A stretch of 46,211 bases of DNA from Bacillus hominis (GCF_018332515.1 NZ_BOQD01000172.1:1-46211), one strand, 5' to 3'. Counted from the first letter of the stretch, positions 1 through 8,341 are shown. Program-made: numbers and translations. The notes: generated by a model not told the origin, from the letters alone.

Positions 1-2
1 TT

Positions 3-148
3 AACGGGCAGTAAAACTCCCACCTCAAAATTCAGGTGGAGCAAAGAAGTTAGGTGGGAGATCAACTGCCCGTAAACGCCCGATTGGTGAGGGCTGATAA
101 TCAGTGGGGGATGAACAAACCCCCCACTGATTAAAGTTTCACTTTATA
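3..148. repeat. bcr1-like structured repeat
   Basis: Nested inverted repeats are visible: ACGGGCAG (4-11) pairs with CTGCCCGT (66-73), CTCCCACCT (17-25) pairs with AGGTGGGAG (52-60) or, alternatively, CCACCT (20-25) with AGGTGG (34-39), and AATCAGTGGGGG (99-110) pairs with a C-rich arm at 120-132. The block ends in a TTTAT-like sequence that already lies inside the last codons of the exporter permease. The architecture and sequence resemble the ~155 bp bcr1 repeat of the B. cereus group, which is bounded by TTTAT; that identification is from memory. The last hairpin may also end transcription of the permease gene. The left boundary may lie just outside the window. Confidence 0.55.
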
Positions 149-1713
149 CTTCTTCTCGACTCGTTCTTATACAAGAAAATAGTAATAATCGCAAGCACTA
201 TAATAACTCCCAAAGTAAATACTCTGTAGTTCGAGATAGTAGCAGTACCAATTAACAAGGCAGGTATAACAGCCGTAATTAAGCCACCAAACATACCGAC
301 AAACGATCCTACACTTTGTTTTACTATTTGAGTTTCTGATACCCAATCATAATAACCAAATCGATTATTAATAAAAATTCCCCATACTGCCGAAAATAAT
401 GAATATGTTATTGGTGTTATGACGATTAAAAGAGAACTCCAAACATCTAGTTTTAACCCTATTATCAGTAATACGGCACTAATGAGTGATGCAGGTATAC
501 TCAATGAAAGATTCATAAGAATTTTACTGTCATAAATCATCTTTGGCGCTATAGGCAACGACTTAATAATCCATACATTTTTTCCTTCTAAAGACAATGA
601 CACACATGTTGTACACGTCATCGAAATCGCTGCTGCAATAGCAAATGGCGCAACCTTCTGCAACAGGATCTCAATTCCAGGATACGCTATTAATTGACTT
701 GGTCCTACTACAACTATAGCCAATGAGAAAGCTATGGCCATCACGACTCCCATTCCACTATTTATGACATACACTGTAGAAGAGAAGAAACGTTTCAGCT
801 CTTTTTTATACAATGCGACCAATACACTTTCTTTTCTCAAACTATTAATCTCATAATTTGAAAGCATATGATAAGTGGTAATCCCTGTGTTTATTTGCTT
901 ATATTTTAACGAAAGTATTTTTACAAAAAGATAATACCAAATAACCGATATCCCAACGAATAGGACGAAAGCTACAATATCAGCATTAACAATTGCTTTT
1001 TGAAACATGTTAGCTAATGGATACACTTTAGTTAGTTGCTCTGAAACAATTGCACCAATCCCATTCATATCATTAAGGCTATATTGAGCATTTCCGTTTT
1101 TCAGCATGAAAAAACCGAATGTAATAATTACTATAAAACTTAAAACCGTAGTTATTTTATTCGTATTTTTAAATTTAGAAGCGATTGCCGTAATCATAGC
1201 TCCAAAGATCGCTGCGATTGTTGTTGGGATTAAAGACGCTATAAACATACTGATGAACCACATAAAGTAAAAAGAAACTGATGGCCTCTCATGTATGTCA
1301 TAAACAACTCCCATTGGTAGCATGATTATGATTGAAAAGAGTGTATTCAGCAAATATAAATACAAAAACCTACTTGTAATAACAGTACTTACACGAATCG
1401 GTAATGACATTAAAAGATCGTAGTCCTTAAAAGCAAAAATTTCTCCATTTGCCTTAAATATAGTGAAAAACAACGTCAATACACTGCTAATAACTAGTGC
1501 ATAAACTGGAATAATTTCGCTCATTCCTAGCTTCACCAACCCATATGCTGAGGCCCCACAATATAGCATTAACATGACACCAACTAAGGCAAGGGATGCT
1601 GTTAGCAAAATTTTATTCTGCTTCTTTTTCTTATCTTTTTCGTATTTAAAAGTATTTAAACCGAGCTGCGTTATCAACCGAATTTTCAAAAGACCTAAAC
1701 TATTAATATTCAT
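139..1713 (-). CDS. ABC-2 type exporter permease
   Basis: Polytopic membrane protein of 524 residues with about a dozen hydrophobic segments and almost no soluble domain. The length and pattern fit the large ABC-2 type permeases of Bacillus (putative ABC exporters). It directly follows, and overlaps by 11 bases, an ATPase gene, so the two probably form one exporter; the substrate is unknown. The ATG at 1713 is preferred over a TTG at 1719 because GGAG at 1721-1724 is 7 bases from the ATG but only one from the TTG. The last codons run into the bcr1-like repeat, so the C-terminus may have been altered by that insertion. Confidence 0.8.
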   Translation of the reverse strand: MNINSLGLLKIRLITQLGLNTFKYEKDKKKKQNKILLTASLALVGVMLMLYCGASAYGLVKLGMSEIIPVYALVISSVLTLFFTIFKANGEIFAFKDYDLLMSLPIRVSTVITSRFLYLYLLNTLFSIIIMLPMGVVYDIHERPSVSFYFMWFISMFIASLIPTTIAAIFGAMITAIASKFKNTNKITTVLSFIVIITFGFFMLKNGNAQYSLNDMNGIGAIVSEQLTKVYPLANMFQKAIVNADIVAFVLFVGISVIWYYLFVKILSLKYKQINTGITTYHMLSNYEINSLRKESVLVALYKKELKRFFSSTVYVINSGMGVVMAIAFSLAIVVVGPSQLIAYPGIEILLQKVAPFAIAAAISMTCTTCVSLSLEGKNVWIIKSLPIAPKMIYDSKILMNLSLSIPASLISAVLLIIGLKLDVWSSLLIVITPITYSLFSAVWGIFINNRFGYYDWVSETQIVKQSVGSFVGMFGGLITAVIPALLIGTATISNYRVFTLGVIIVLAIITIFLYKNESRRSIK

Positions 1714-2419
1714 TAGCAAGCTCCTTCATAAAGAGCTCTTCCAATGAGCCTTCCTTTATTAAAGAATTTACTTCCCCTGAAAGTGCTAATTTCCCTCTAT
1801 TAATCATGGCTATTTTATTACATAACTTCTCAGCCACATCTAAAACGTGCGTAGAAAAGAAAATCGCACTTCCCTTTTCACAAAGCTCTTTCATAATACC
1901 TTTCAATACTACGGCTGCCTTTGGATCAAGACCAACGAAAGGTTCATCTAAAACTAATAATTTCGGTTTATGCAAAACCGCCGATATAATCGCTACTTTT
2001 TGTTTCATACCGTGTGAATAAGAAGATATTAAGTCTCCCAAGTAAGGTGTAATCTCAAAAGCATCCCCATACTTCTGTATTTGTTCTTCCCGATCCCTCG
2101 CAGACACTTTAAACACATCAGCAACAAAGTTCAAATATTGAATTCCTGTTAATTGTTCATATAAATCTGGATTATCAGGAATGTACGCCATTACTTTCTT
2201 ACATGCAATCGGATCCTTTTTTACTGAATGTCCATCAACAAAAATTTCGCCCTCTTCAAAATCTATAACTCCTACTAACGACTTAATTGTTGTACTTTTC
2301 CCCGCACCGTTATGTCCAATAAATCCAAAGATATCTCCTGCTTGAACAGTAATATTTAAATGATCTACTGCTTTCTTACCACCTTTATATGTCTTGCTAA
2401 AATTTATAATTTCTAACAT
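1703..2419 (-). CDS. ABC transporter ATP-binding protein
   Basis: ABC ATPase of 238 residues. Walker A GHNGAGKST is near residues 35-43, the signature appears as SYSHGMKQK near 133-141, Walker B LLVLDEPFVGLD near 154-165, and the H-loop STHVLD follows near 190. The GHNGAGKS/SHGMKQ style is typical of ATPases paired with ABC-2 exporters. It is the first gene of a two-gene unit with the permease at 139-1713. A weak hairpin (2485-2515) separates it from the SdpI genes upstream, so co-transcription with them is possible but not shown. Confidence 0.9.
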   Translation of the reverse strand: MLEIINFSKTYKGGKKAVDHLNITVQAGDIFGFIGHNGAGKSTTIKSLVGVIDFEEGEIFVDGHSVKKDPIACKKVMAYIPDNPDLYEQLTGIQYLNFVADVFKVSARDREEQIQKYGDAFEITPYLGDLISSYSHGMKQKVAIISAVLHKPKLLVLDEPFVGLDPKAAVVLKGIMKELCEKGSAIFFSTHVLDVAEKLCNKIAMINRGKLALSGEVNSLIKEGSLEELFMKELANEY

Positions 2420-2484
2420 GTGATTTCCCCCAAACCATCCCTCGGATTAAAAACGAAATATTCAGACTGAAAAACCTTTAATTT

Positions 2485-2515
2485 TACTCAGTAAGTTTTT
2501 TATCCTCACTGAGTA
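2485..2515. other. Hairpin between sdpI copy 2 and the ABC exporter
   Basis: TACTCAGT (2485-2492) pairs perfectly with ACTGAGTA (2508-2515) around a 15-base loop. No clean T-run follows on either strand, so it is a poor intrinsic terminator. It could be a processing site or weak attenuator. Confidence 0.3.
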
Positions 2516-2583
2516 TTAGAACCTGTTAACACATAAAAACTATAAATATTAAATTTGATTAGTGTAGTTCAATCGCTTATTGC

Positions 2584-3219
2584 TCACAATTGCATTTCTT
2601 TTTTATAAATAACATAAGAATATAAATTCGTTATGATAACAGCAACTACTATAATCCCAAGCATCATATAAGATCTCCAATCAGCCGGAGCGAAAACACT
2701 TATAATCATAATAATTCCTAAAACCACAAATACTTTTCCGCTAAATCGATGTGTTTTCCGCCATACTTCTTCATTGCTTAACGTCCAAGGATTACGCATT
2801 CCAACGAAAAAGTTTGGCTTACATTGCGGTAAATAATTACCCATTACTAAAAATAAAATACCCACTAATAATTCTGGAACCCGATTAATGAATAAGTTAT
2901 ATCCTAGTCCACTTGTAATAATATCTATATTCCCTACAAATAGTAGCAGGAGTATCCCGTTATTCATCATCATAAAAGCTTTAGAAAATTTTTCGTAATT
3001 TGCTTTCCTTGGATCAATCTTTGGTATCACATTTAGAAATATATATAACGCAATCATAATTCCAACCATAGAAATCATTCCGTAAAGTTTAGAAGAATAG
3101 CCATCTACCTTACCACCACTCCAATGTGTCGCGATTGTATCCGGCAAATGAGGCCAAGCAAACGCCCAAGCTAAACAAGTTGTAACAATTAATATAATTG
3201 CAAAAAGATGTTTTTTCAC
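2584..3219 (-). CDS. SdpI-family immunity-like membrane protein (copy 2)
   Basis: Membrane protein of 211 residues. An N-terminal DUF1648-type segment (WPHLPDTIATHW, about residues 23-34) is followed by a second half typical of the SdpI family (GNYLPQCKPNFFVGMRNPWT). In B. subtilis SdpI protects against the SDP killing toxin and also titrates SdpR at the membrane. This copy is clearly paralogous to the neighbour at 3353-3988, nearly identical around the CKPN-FVG-PWTLSNEEVWRKTHRFSGKVFVVLG stretch but diverged elsewhere. The 133-base gap between the copies holds no recognisable gene. Toxin genes sdpABC are not in the window, so whether this is immunity or signalling is an inference. Confidence 0.85.
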   Translation of the reverse strand: MKKHLFAIILIVTTCLAWAFAWPHLPDTIATHWSGGKVDGYSSKLYGMISMVGIMIALYIFLNVIPKIDPRKANYEKFSKAFMMMNNGILLLLFVGNIDIITSGLGYNLFINRVPELLVGILFLVMGNYLPQCKPNFFVGMRNPWTLSNEEVWRKTHRFSGKVFVVLGIIMIISVFAPADWRSYMMLGIIVVAVIITNLYSYVIYKKEMQL

Positions 3220-3352
3220 CTTTCCTGCACTCCCCTGTTTTTAATTCACTCATTCTATCCTAGTTCTTTTTATAAATAAAATATGACTTTATTGTTAATC
3301 TGAAGATACATATTCATCTGACTCCAACCACCATAAATTATATATTATTCTA

Positions 3353-3988
3353 TTAAGATCCTATCTCTTTCTTATAAGCCACATAAGAATATCCCATCGT
3401 TAGTCCTACGGCACCAATAATAATTCCAACTATTAAGAAAGCTTTCCATGCTGCCGGTGCAAAAATACTTAAAATCATAATAACCCCTAGTACAACAAAC
3501 ACCTTTCCGCTAAAACGATGCGTCTTTCTCCACACTTCTTCGTTACTTAACGTCCACGGTGTTTTTATACCTACAAAGTAATTTGGTTTGCACTGTGGTA
3601 AATAGTTTCCCATGACTATAAATAAAAGACCAACAAGAACATACGGCGTACTATTCATCGGAATGTCATAACCTAATCCTACCCCGATTACAAGCACATT
3701 AACTAAAAATAACACTATTAACACGCTAGAAGTTATTATCATATAACTTCTAGAAAACTTATCATAATTCTTTTTCTTAGGATCAATTTTAGGAGTGACT
3801 GTTAATAAAACATAAGTGAAAATCATAATTCCAAGTAGCAACAGCATTGCATGAAACTTGGAAGCAAAACCATTCACACCTTCAGTGCCCCAATGAACTG
3901 CCATTGTATCTGGTAAATTTGGCCATGCATATGCCCAAGCTAGACCAGTTATAAAAATTAAAATAATTGCGACAAGATGCTTTTTCAT
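3353..3988 (-). CDS. sdpI: SdpI-family immunity-like membrane protein (copy 1)
   Basis: Membrane protein of 211 residues with the same DUF1648 plus SdpI layout as its tandem paralogue (WPNLPDTMAVHW near residue 23, then GNYLPQCKPNYFVGIKTPWT). Its ATG overlaps the stop codon of sdpR by four bases (ATGA), so the two are translationally coupled, as in the B. subtilis sdpRI operon. The family role is immunity to a secreted toxin and membrane sequestration of the autorepressor. The linkage to SdpR makes this copy the more likely true SdpI. Confidence 0.87.
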   Translation of the reverse strand: MKKHLVAIILIFITGLAWAYAWPNLPDTMAVHWGTEGVNGFASKFHAMLLLLGIMIFTYVLLTVTPKIDPKKKNYDKFSRSYMIITSSVLIVLFLVNVLVIGVGLGYDIPMNSTPYVLVGLLFIVMGNYLPQCKPNYFVGIKTPWTLSNEEVWRKTHRFSGKVFVVLGVIMILSIFAPAAWKAFLIVGIIIGAVGLTMGYSYVAYKKEIGS

Positions 3989-4257
3989 TTCCCCTCTTCC
4001 CCCTTATTCGTAAACGTAAACACCCAAGTCAATAAATCTTGAAATACAGTTGTGTTCAATGAGTACACAACGAATTGCCCTTTCTTTTCATCTTGAATAA
4101 GTTCAGCATTTTTAAGCGCACTTAAATGATGTGAAATACTTGGCTTCGTCATATTGAATTGTTCGGCAATTTCCCCAGCGGTTAGATCGCCTTCTTTTAA
4201 TAAATCTAAAATTTTTCGCCTTGTTGGGTCTGCTAATGCTTTGAATGCTTGATTCAA
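3985..4257 (-). CDS. sdpR: ArsR-family autorepressor SdpR
   Basis: Winged-helix repressor of 90 residues: ALADPTRRKILDLLKEGDLTAGEIAE then the recognition helix region MTKPSISHHLSALK, no obvious metal-binding Cys pair. It matches B. subtilis SdpR in length and sequence style. The start is taken as TTG at 4257, because GGAAG (4265-4269) is spaced 7 bases from it and the family begins with Met-Asn; a GTG at 4275 would add six residues without a good ribosome site. It overlaps sdpI by four bases. A 20-base palindrome just upstream (4285-4304) is the likely autoregulatory operator. Confidence 0.88.
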   Translation of the reverse strand: MNQAFKALADPTRRKILDLLKEGDLTAGEIAEQFNMTKPSISHHLSALKNAELIQDEKKGQFVVYSLNTTVFQDLLTWVFTFTNKGEEGK

Positions 4258-4284
4258 TGTCTTTCTTCCTCTCACTAATTAGAC

Positions 4285-4304
4285 ATTTAGATATTTATCT
4301 AAAT
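4285..4304. promoter_or_regulatory. Palindromic operator candidate upstream of sdpR
   Basis: ATTTAGAT (4285-4292) and ATCTAAAT (4297-4304) form a perfect inverted repeat with a four-base spacer, about 28 bases upstream of the sdpR start. ArsR-family dimers bind such AT-rich palindromes, and SdpR is known to repress its own operon, so this is the natural candidate site (inference). Confidence 0.5.
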
Positions 4305-4364
4305 ATTAAACTGATTACCGATATTTGTCAATTGTATCCAGCGCCCTTTTTACTTTTCACGCTT

Positions 4365-4393
4365 TTGACCTATACTGCTTACTAGCTTATATT
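4365..4393 (+). promoter_or_regulatory. Sigma-A promoter of the Bce-like operon
   Basis: TTGACC (4365-4370), 17-base spacer, TATATT (4388-4393) on the plus strand. Transcription would begin near 4400, leaving a leader of about 65 bases before the response regulator start at 4467. Confidence 0.55.
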
Positions 4394-4466
4394 TCAACAT
4401 AATGAAAAGACTTGAAACACATGATACACTATAGTTACAATTGTTTTTTTGAGGAGGAATATACAT

Positions 4467-5162
4467 ATGTATAAAATTTTAATCGTTGAAGACGATCCAA
4501 ATATTTCATCATTACTGCAATCTCACATTCAAAAGTACGGGTACGACGCTGTTGTTACTGAAAACTTTGATGATATTATGGAATCGTTTAACGCAGTGAA
4601 ACCACATCTTGTTTTACTTGATGTAAACTTACCGAAATTCGATGGTTTCTACTGGTGCCGTCAAATTCGTCATGAATCTACTTGTCCGATTATTTTCATT
4701 TCGGCACGTGCTGGTGAAATGGAACAAATTATGGCGATTGAAAGTGGCGCGGATGATTACATTACGAAACCGTTCCACTACGACGTTGTAATGGCGAAAA
4801 TTAAAGGGCAATTACGCCGTATTTATGGTGATTATGCACCAAATATTTCTGAACGTATCGTTGAAGTAGAAGGGCTAAAATTATTCCCTGAGCGTCCAGA
4901 AATTCATTTTGGATCTGAGCAAGTTCTTTTAACAAAGAAAGAAGCGATTTTAGCAGAAATGTTATTATCTAAATTTCCTCGTACAGCGAGTCGTGAAGAT
5001 TTATTAGCTGCCCTTTGGGATGACGAAAGCTTCGTTGAAGAAAATACATTAAACGTAAATATTACGCGCCTTCGTAAAAAGTTTAATGAGCTTGGTATTG
5101 AGAACTCTATTGAAACAGTACGTGGACTTGGGTATCGTTTTAACACAACTTGGAGTGAATAA
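4467..5162 (+). CDS. bceR: BceR-type OmpR-family response regulator
   Basis: Response regulator of 231 residues: receiver domain with acidic pair E8/D9/D10, phospho-acceptor D52 (LLDVNLP) and K~102 (TKPF), then a winged-helix DNA-binding domain ending RLRKKFNE...ETVRGLGYRF. The start is ATG at 4467, with GAGGAGG at 4451-4457; a TTG at 4449 would sit in front of the ribosome site. Two bases separate it from the sensor kinase. The neighbours (intramembrane kinase, FtsX-type permeases, ATPase) define a BceRS-BceAB-type module that senses and detoxifies cell-wall-active peptides. The symbol is by family; the exact orthologue (BceR, YxdJ or PsdR type) is not settled. Confidence 0.9.
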   Translation: MYKILIVEDDPNISSLLQSHIQKYGYDAVVTENFDDIMESFNAVKPHLVLLDVNLPKFDGFYWCRQIRHESTCPIIFISARAGEMEQIMAIESGADDYITKPFHYDVVMAKIKGQLRRIYGDYAPNISERIVEVEGLKLFPERPEIHFGSEQVLLTKKEAILAEMLLSKFPRTASREDLLAALWDDESFVEENTLNVNITRLRKKFNELGIENSIETVRGLGYRFNTTWSE

Positions 5163-5164
5163 AC

Positions 5165-6187
5165 ATGAAGCTATTTTTACGTGATCATTTTGCATTTTTT
5201 CTACTATATGTATTAAACTTCGGAATTATTTTCGTTCTCTATGATGCAGTAGATGGATTTCAAAATAATAAGTTTTACTTCGTTGTTTTAAGCTTATACT
5301 TATTTATTTGCTTCCTCGCTTATCGTTACGTTCGCAATCGTAGAATGTACCATAGATTAAGTGAGCAGCCCGAAAAAATGGAAGACGCATTTATTGAAAG
5401 GGCGAGCGCTCCGATGCCTCATGGTGTAAATGAACTCGTACGTACGCAGTACCGTCTCTTCCAAAAAGAACTACAATCATATGAAGTAAAACAACAAGAA
5501 CATCAATTATTCATTAACCATTGGGTGCATCAAATGAAGACACCTGTTTCCGTCATGCAACTTATGGTGCTCGAAATGGAAGATGAACATTTAATTCCAA
5601 AGTTTAAACAGGAATTAGATCGCCTGAACCAAGGGCTTGATATGGCTTTATACATGGCAAGATTAAATAACTTCCATGAAGACTTCCATGTCGAGACGAT
5701 TTCATTAAAAGATACTGTAACAAAAAATATTAACGGCCTAAAAGAACTATTCATCCGTAATGGCGTCTTCCCTGTTTTAGAAGTTCATTCTGATTTAAAA
5801 GTTACTTCTGATGCGAAATGGTTAAAATTCATTATCTATCAGTTAATGACAAATGCTGTTCGTTACTCTGGTGAGCGCGGAAAGAAAGTATTCTTATCTG
5901 CTTATCGAAACGGAAAAGATATTATTTTAGAAGTTCGTGATGAAGGCGTAGGTATTCCGCAAGAAGATATTCGAAGAGTATTTGAACCATTTTACACTGG
6001 GAAAAATGGTCGTACATTCGGAGAGTCTACTGGTATGGGACTTTATATTGTAAGTAAAATTTGTGATTATTTAGGTCACTCTGTCAAACTAGATTCTGAA
6101 GTTGGTAAAGGAACGACGATTAAAATCATCTTCCACAACGCTGCAAATAATCAAGCAGAAAATACGGAGAAGGTGACCGAAGCATGA
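5165..6187 (+). CDS. bceS: BceS-type intramembrane-sensing histidine kinase
   Basis: Kinase of 340 residues with two N-terminal membrane helices (about 9-26 and 36-54) joined by a loop of only some ten residues, so there is no extracellular sensor domain. This is the hallmark of Bce-type kinases, which get their signal from the permease. The phospho-acceptor is H122 in the box INHWVHQMKTPVSVM. N-box NAVRYSG, G1 DEGVGIP and G2 GMGLYIV follow. The stop codon overlaps the ATG of a 33-codon relic frame (6184-6285), which carries a terminator-like hairpin, so expression of the downstream permeases may be separated from that of the kinase. Confidence 0.9.
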   Translation: MKLFLRDHFAFFLLYVLNFGIIFVLYDAVDGFQNNKFYFVVLSLYLFICFLAYRYVRNRRMYHRLSEQPEKMEDAFIERASAPMPHGVNELVRTQYRLFQKELQSYEVKQQEHQLFINHWVHQMKTPVSVMQLMVLEMEDEHLIPKFKQELDRLNQGLDMALYMARLNNFHEDFHVETISLKDTVTKNINGLKELFIRNGVFPVLEVHSDLKVTSDAKWLKFIIYQLMTNAVRYSGERGKKVFLSAYRNGKDIILEVRDEGVGIPQEDIRRVFEPFYTGKNGRTFGESTGMGLYIVSKICDYLGHSVKLDSEVGKGTTIKIIFHNAANNQAENTEKVTEA

Positions 6188-6285
6188 TCGTAACATATGC
6201 TAGCAAAATGTATGAGAACTTACTCTCATACATTTTTTGCAATAAGACTACATATTGCCCTTGTAACGAGAGGTATGTATTATGA
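6184..6285 (+). pseudogene. 33-codon relic of a BceA-type ATPase gene
   Basis: This short frame starts inside the kinase stop codon (ATGA) and ends inside the start codon of permease 1 (again ATGA), exactly the coupling a full ATPase gene would have. Its codons 7-11 (...SKMYE) and the following Leu/Ser/Tyr-coding bases align with the start of the intact ATPase (SKVYEGKVPH at 10348-10377), including the inverted repeat around TATGAG...CTCATA. The simplest reading is an ATPase gene that lost its interior but kept both ends. A real coupling peptide is the alternative. Confidence 0.5.
6205..6236 (+). terminator. Terminator-like hairpin between kinase and permease 1
   Basis: A perfect 13-base stem (6205-6217 with 6224-6236) and a six-base loop, ending in a run of six T (6233-6238). 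It lies inside the 33-codon relic frame, so translation through it would melt it; it may act as an attenuator rather than a full stop. Confidence 0.6.
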
Positions 6286-8252
6286 CATTTTGGCAATTTG
6301 CATTTAAAAATGTAACGCGCAACTCGAGAGCTTATTTTGCCTATTTTTTAAGCAGTGCCTTTTCCATTGCTGTTTTCTTTTCGTTTGCCGTTTATTTATT
6401 CCATCCGAAATTACAAAACTTCACTATGATCTCTGAAGTTTCAGGATTAATGATATTTTCAGAAGTAGTAATTGTATTCTTCTCTTTCTTCTTTTTACTA
6501 TATTCCATCGGTACCTTTTTAAAAGTTCGAAAAAAACAATTCGGGGTTTTAACCGTTTTAGGAATATCGAGAAAACAATTACACCGTCTCGTTTTCATGG
6601 AAAATATGTTAATCGGTATTTTATCCATCTTTTTCGGCATGCAATTTGGACTCGTTTTTTCACAATTTTTCTTATTAGTGACCGCGAAAATTACGCACGT
6701 ACCAGGAATATATTTATATTGGCCCACAAATGCTTTCATTTTAACAACGATTGTATTTCTTAGTCTCTTTATCGCTGTATCTTCATTTACACCGATGCTA
6801 ATTCGTACGAAAAAAACGGTACACCTTTTAAAAGCTAATGGTGGGAAACAAAAAGAAAGAAAACCATCCATATTTATCTCTCTATTTGGTGCTATCTGTT
6901 TATTAGGTGGTTATATTTTAGCTGCAAACCCTAAATATTTCGTCGCAATAAATCCACAAGTAGGCGTTATATATATGGTTTCAAGTATTTTTGTGATCCC
7001 GGCACTCGTTTCAATTGGAACGTATTTCTTCTTTTCACAAATTAGTTTCTTGCTCATTCATCTTTTGAAAAAGAGACGAAAGTTTTATATGAAGCGTATT
7101 AATATGCTTTGGATTTCAGACTTGGCTAGCCGCATTCGGTCAAATATTAATATGCTTTTCATTGTAGCTATGCTATCTACAATCGCATTTACGATGATTA
7201 CATTTTTATATGGATTCGGGAAATTTATGAAACTTGATGTTGAACGAAACTCACCATTCACATTTTCTTATTTCTCATATGATGCCAATCCATTTACTAC
7301 CCAGCACTTAGATTGGCTCGAAAAGCAACTAGAAGATGGGAAATTCTCTTACGATAAAATTAAAGTAGATTTATACGCTACACCTGTAGAAGCGGAAAAT
7401 GGTACAGAAATTTATTATGACACATATGCCATAAAGCAAAGTGACTATAATAAGCTTGCTACGTCATTACAATTAACACAACTATTTATGAATGATAATG
7501 AAACATATGTATTATCTGGAGCGGCATATGTCCCATTGTTTAGTGCATTCGACCCAAATTACAATAGAACACATATTACACTCGCTAACATAAATTATAA
7601 GCTACAAGTAAAAGGGCTCGAAATACATAATCCGCTCCCTTCTACTTTTGCCTATGAAACGTTAGTATTAACTGATTCTGTCGTTAACAATTTGCCAAAT
7701 AATACAAAACATATAACAGCCTATAATTACAACGTAGAAAATTGGGAGAGTACGTATGCCATTGCTGATGAATTGATAAAACGAGTTGATAAAGACCGTG
7801 CGAGCGTTGAGTACGAAGGAGCACTCATTCGAGTTTTCGAAGCAAGTAATTCCCTATACAGAATCAAATCAGGAAGTGCTTCTTACTTCCTAATTGGAAC
7901 ATTCCTCGGAATCATTTTCTTTATTGGAGCCGGCAGTGTACTGTACTTCCGAATGTATACAGATTTAACGAATGAGCAAGAAAAGTATGTAACGATTACG
8001 AAGATTGGCCTAACAGAATCAGAAATGAAACGTTCAGCGACCATTCAACTTGGGATCTTGTTTTTTGTTCCGTACATTATGGCTTCCATTCATACGATGT
8101 TTGCGACAAAGATGCTACAAGATTTTATAAATTTATCTTTGTTTGCTGAAATTACGGTTGTACTTGTGATTTTTGGAACGGTTGAGATTATCTTTTTCCT
8201 ATTAATTCGTTCACTTTATATGCAAAAGTTATCGCAACATATTAAGTTTTAA
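6282..8252 (+). CDS. BceB-type FtsX-like permease 1
   Basis: Large permease of 656 residues with the Bce layout: one N-terminal helix after MTFWQFAFKNVTRNSRAYFAYF, three more in the first FtsX domain, two pairs in the middle, a large extracellular domain (about residues 315-520) and three helices at the C-terminus (GTFLGIIFFIGAGSVLYFRMYTDL onward). In the family the permease forms the complex with BceA and the kinase, recognises peptide antibiotics through the extracellular domain, and drives target release. It is highly similar to permease 2 (8342) and related to permease 3 (11067), mainly at the termini; the extracellular domains differ. It has no ATPase gene next to it, only relics on both sides. 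Confidence 0.9.
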   Translation: MTFWQFAFKNVTRNSRAYFAYFLSSAFSIAVFFSFAVYLFHPKLQNFTMISEVSGLMIFSEVVIVFFSFFFLLYSIGTFLKVRKKQFGVLTVLGISRKQLHRLVFMENMLIGILSIFFGMQFGLVFSQFFLLVTAKITHVPGIYLYWPTNAFILTTIVFLSLFIAVSSFTPMLIRTKKTVHLLKANGGKQKERKPSIFISLFGAICLLGGYILAANPKYFVAINPQVGVIYMVSSIFVIPALVSIGTYFFFSQISFLLIHLLKKRRKFYMKRINMLWISDLASRIRSNINMLFIVAMLSTIAFTMITFLYGFGKFMKLDVERNSPFTFSYFSYDANPFTTQHLDWLEKQLEDGKFSYDKIKVDLYATPVEAENGTEIYYDTYAIKQSDYNKLATSLQLTQLFMNDNETYVLSGAAYVPLFSAFDPNYNRTHITLANINYKLQVKGLEIHNPLPSTFAYETLVLTDSVVNNLPNNTKHITAYNYNVENWESTYAIADELIKRVDKDRASVEYEGALIRVFEASNSLYRIKSGSASYFLIGTFLGIIFFIGAGSVLYFRMYTDLTNEQEKYVTITKIGLTESEMKRSATIQLGILFFVPYIMASIHTMFATKMLQDFINLSLFAEITVVLVIFGTVEIIFFLLIRSLYMQKLSQHIKF

Positions 8253-8260
8253 ATAATAAA

Positions 8261-8341
8261 AAGGTGAGCTTTATGAAAAAAGTATGAGGGAACCTCTCCC
8301 CGCACTCTTTTCACTTTAACTCTATTAGGAGGTTCAGGCGA
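8261..8341 (+). pseudogene. Second BceA-type ATPase relic between permeases 1 and 2
   Basis: After permease 1 the sequence keeps the same context as the intact ATPase gene after permease 2: AAGTTTTAA stop region, an AAGGTG ribosome site, then ATGAAAAAAGTA (8273) against ATGGAAGAAGTA (10318). The frame stops at once (TGA 8285). TATGAGGG (8283-8290) matches the start of the hairpin region in the ATPase. At the other end TATTAGGAGG (8323-8332) equals the last bases of the ATPase gene in front of permease 3. Only about 80 bases remain of roughly 750. This is the clearest evidence for loss of an ATPase by internal deletion. Confidence 0.6.
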
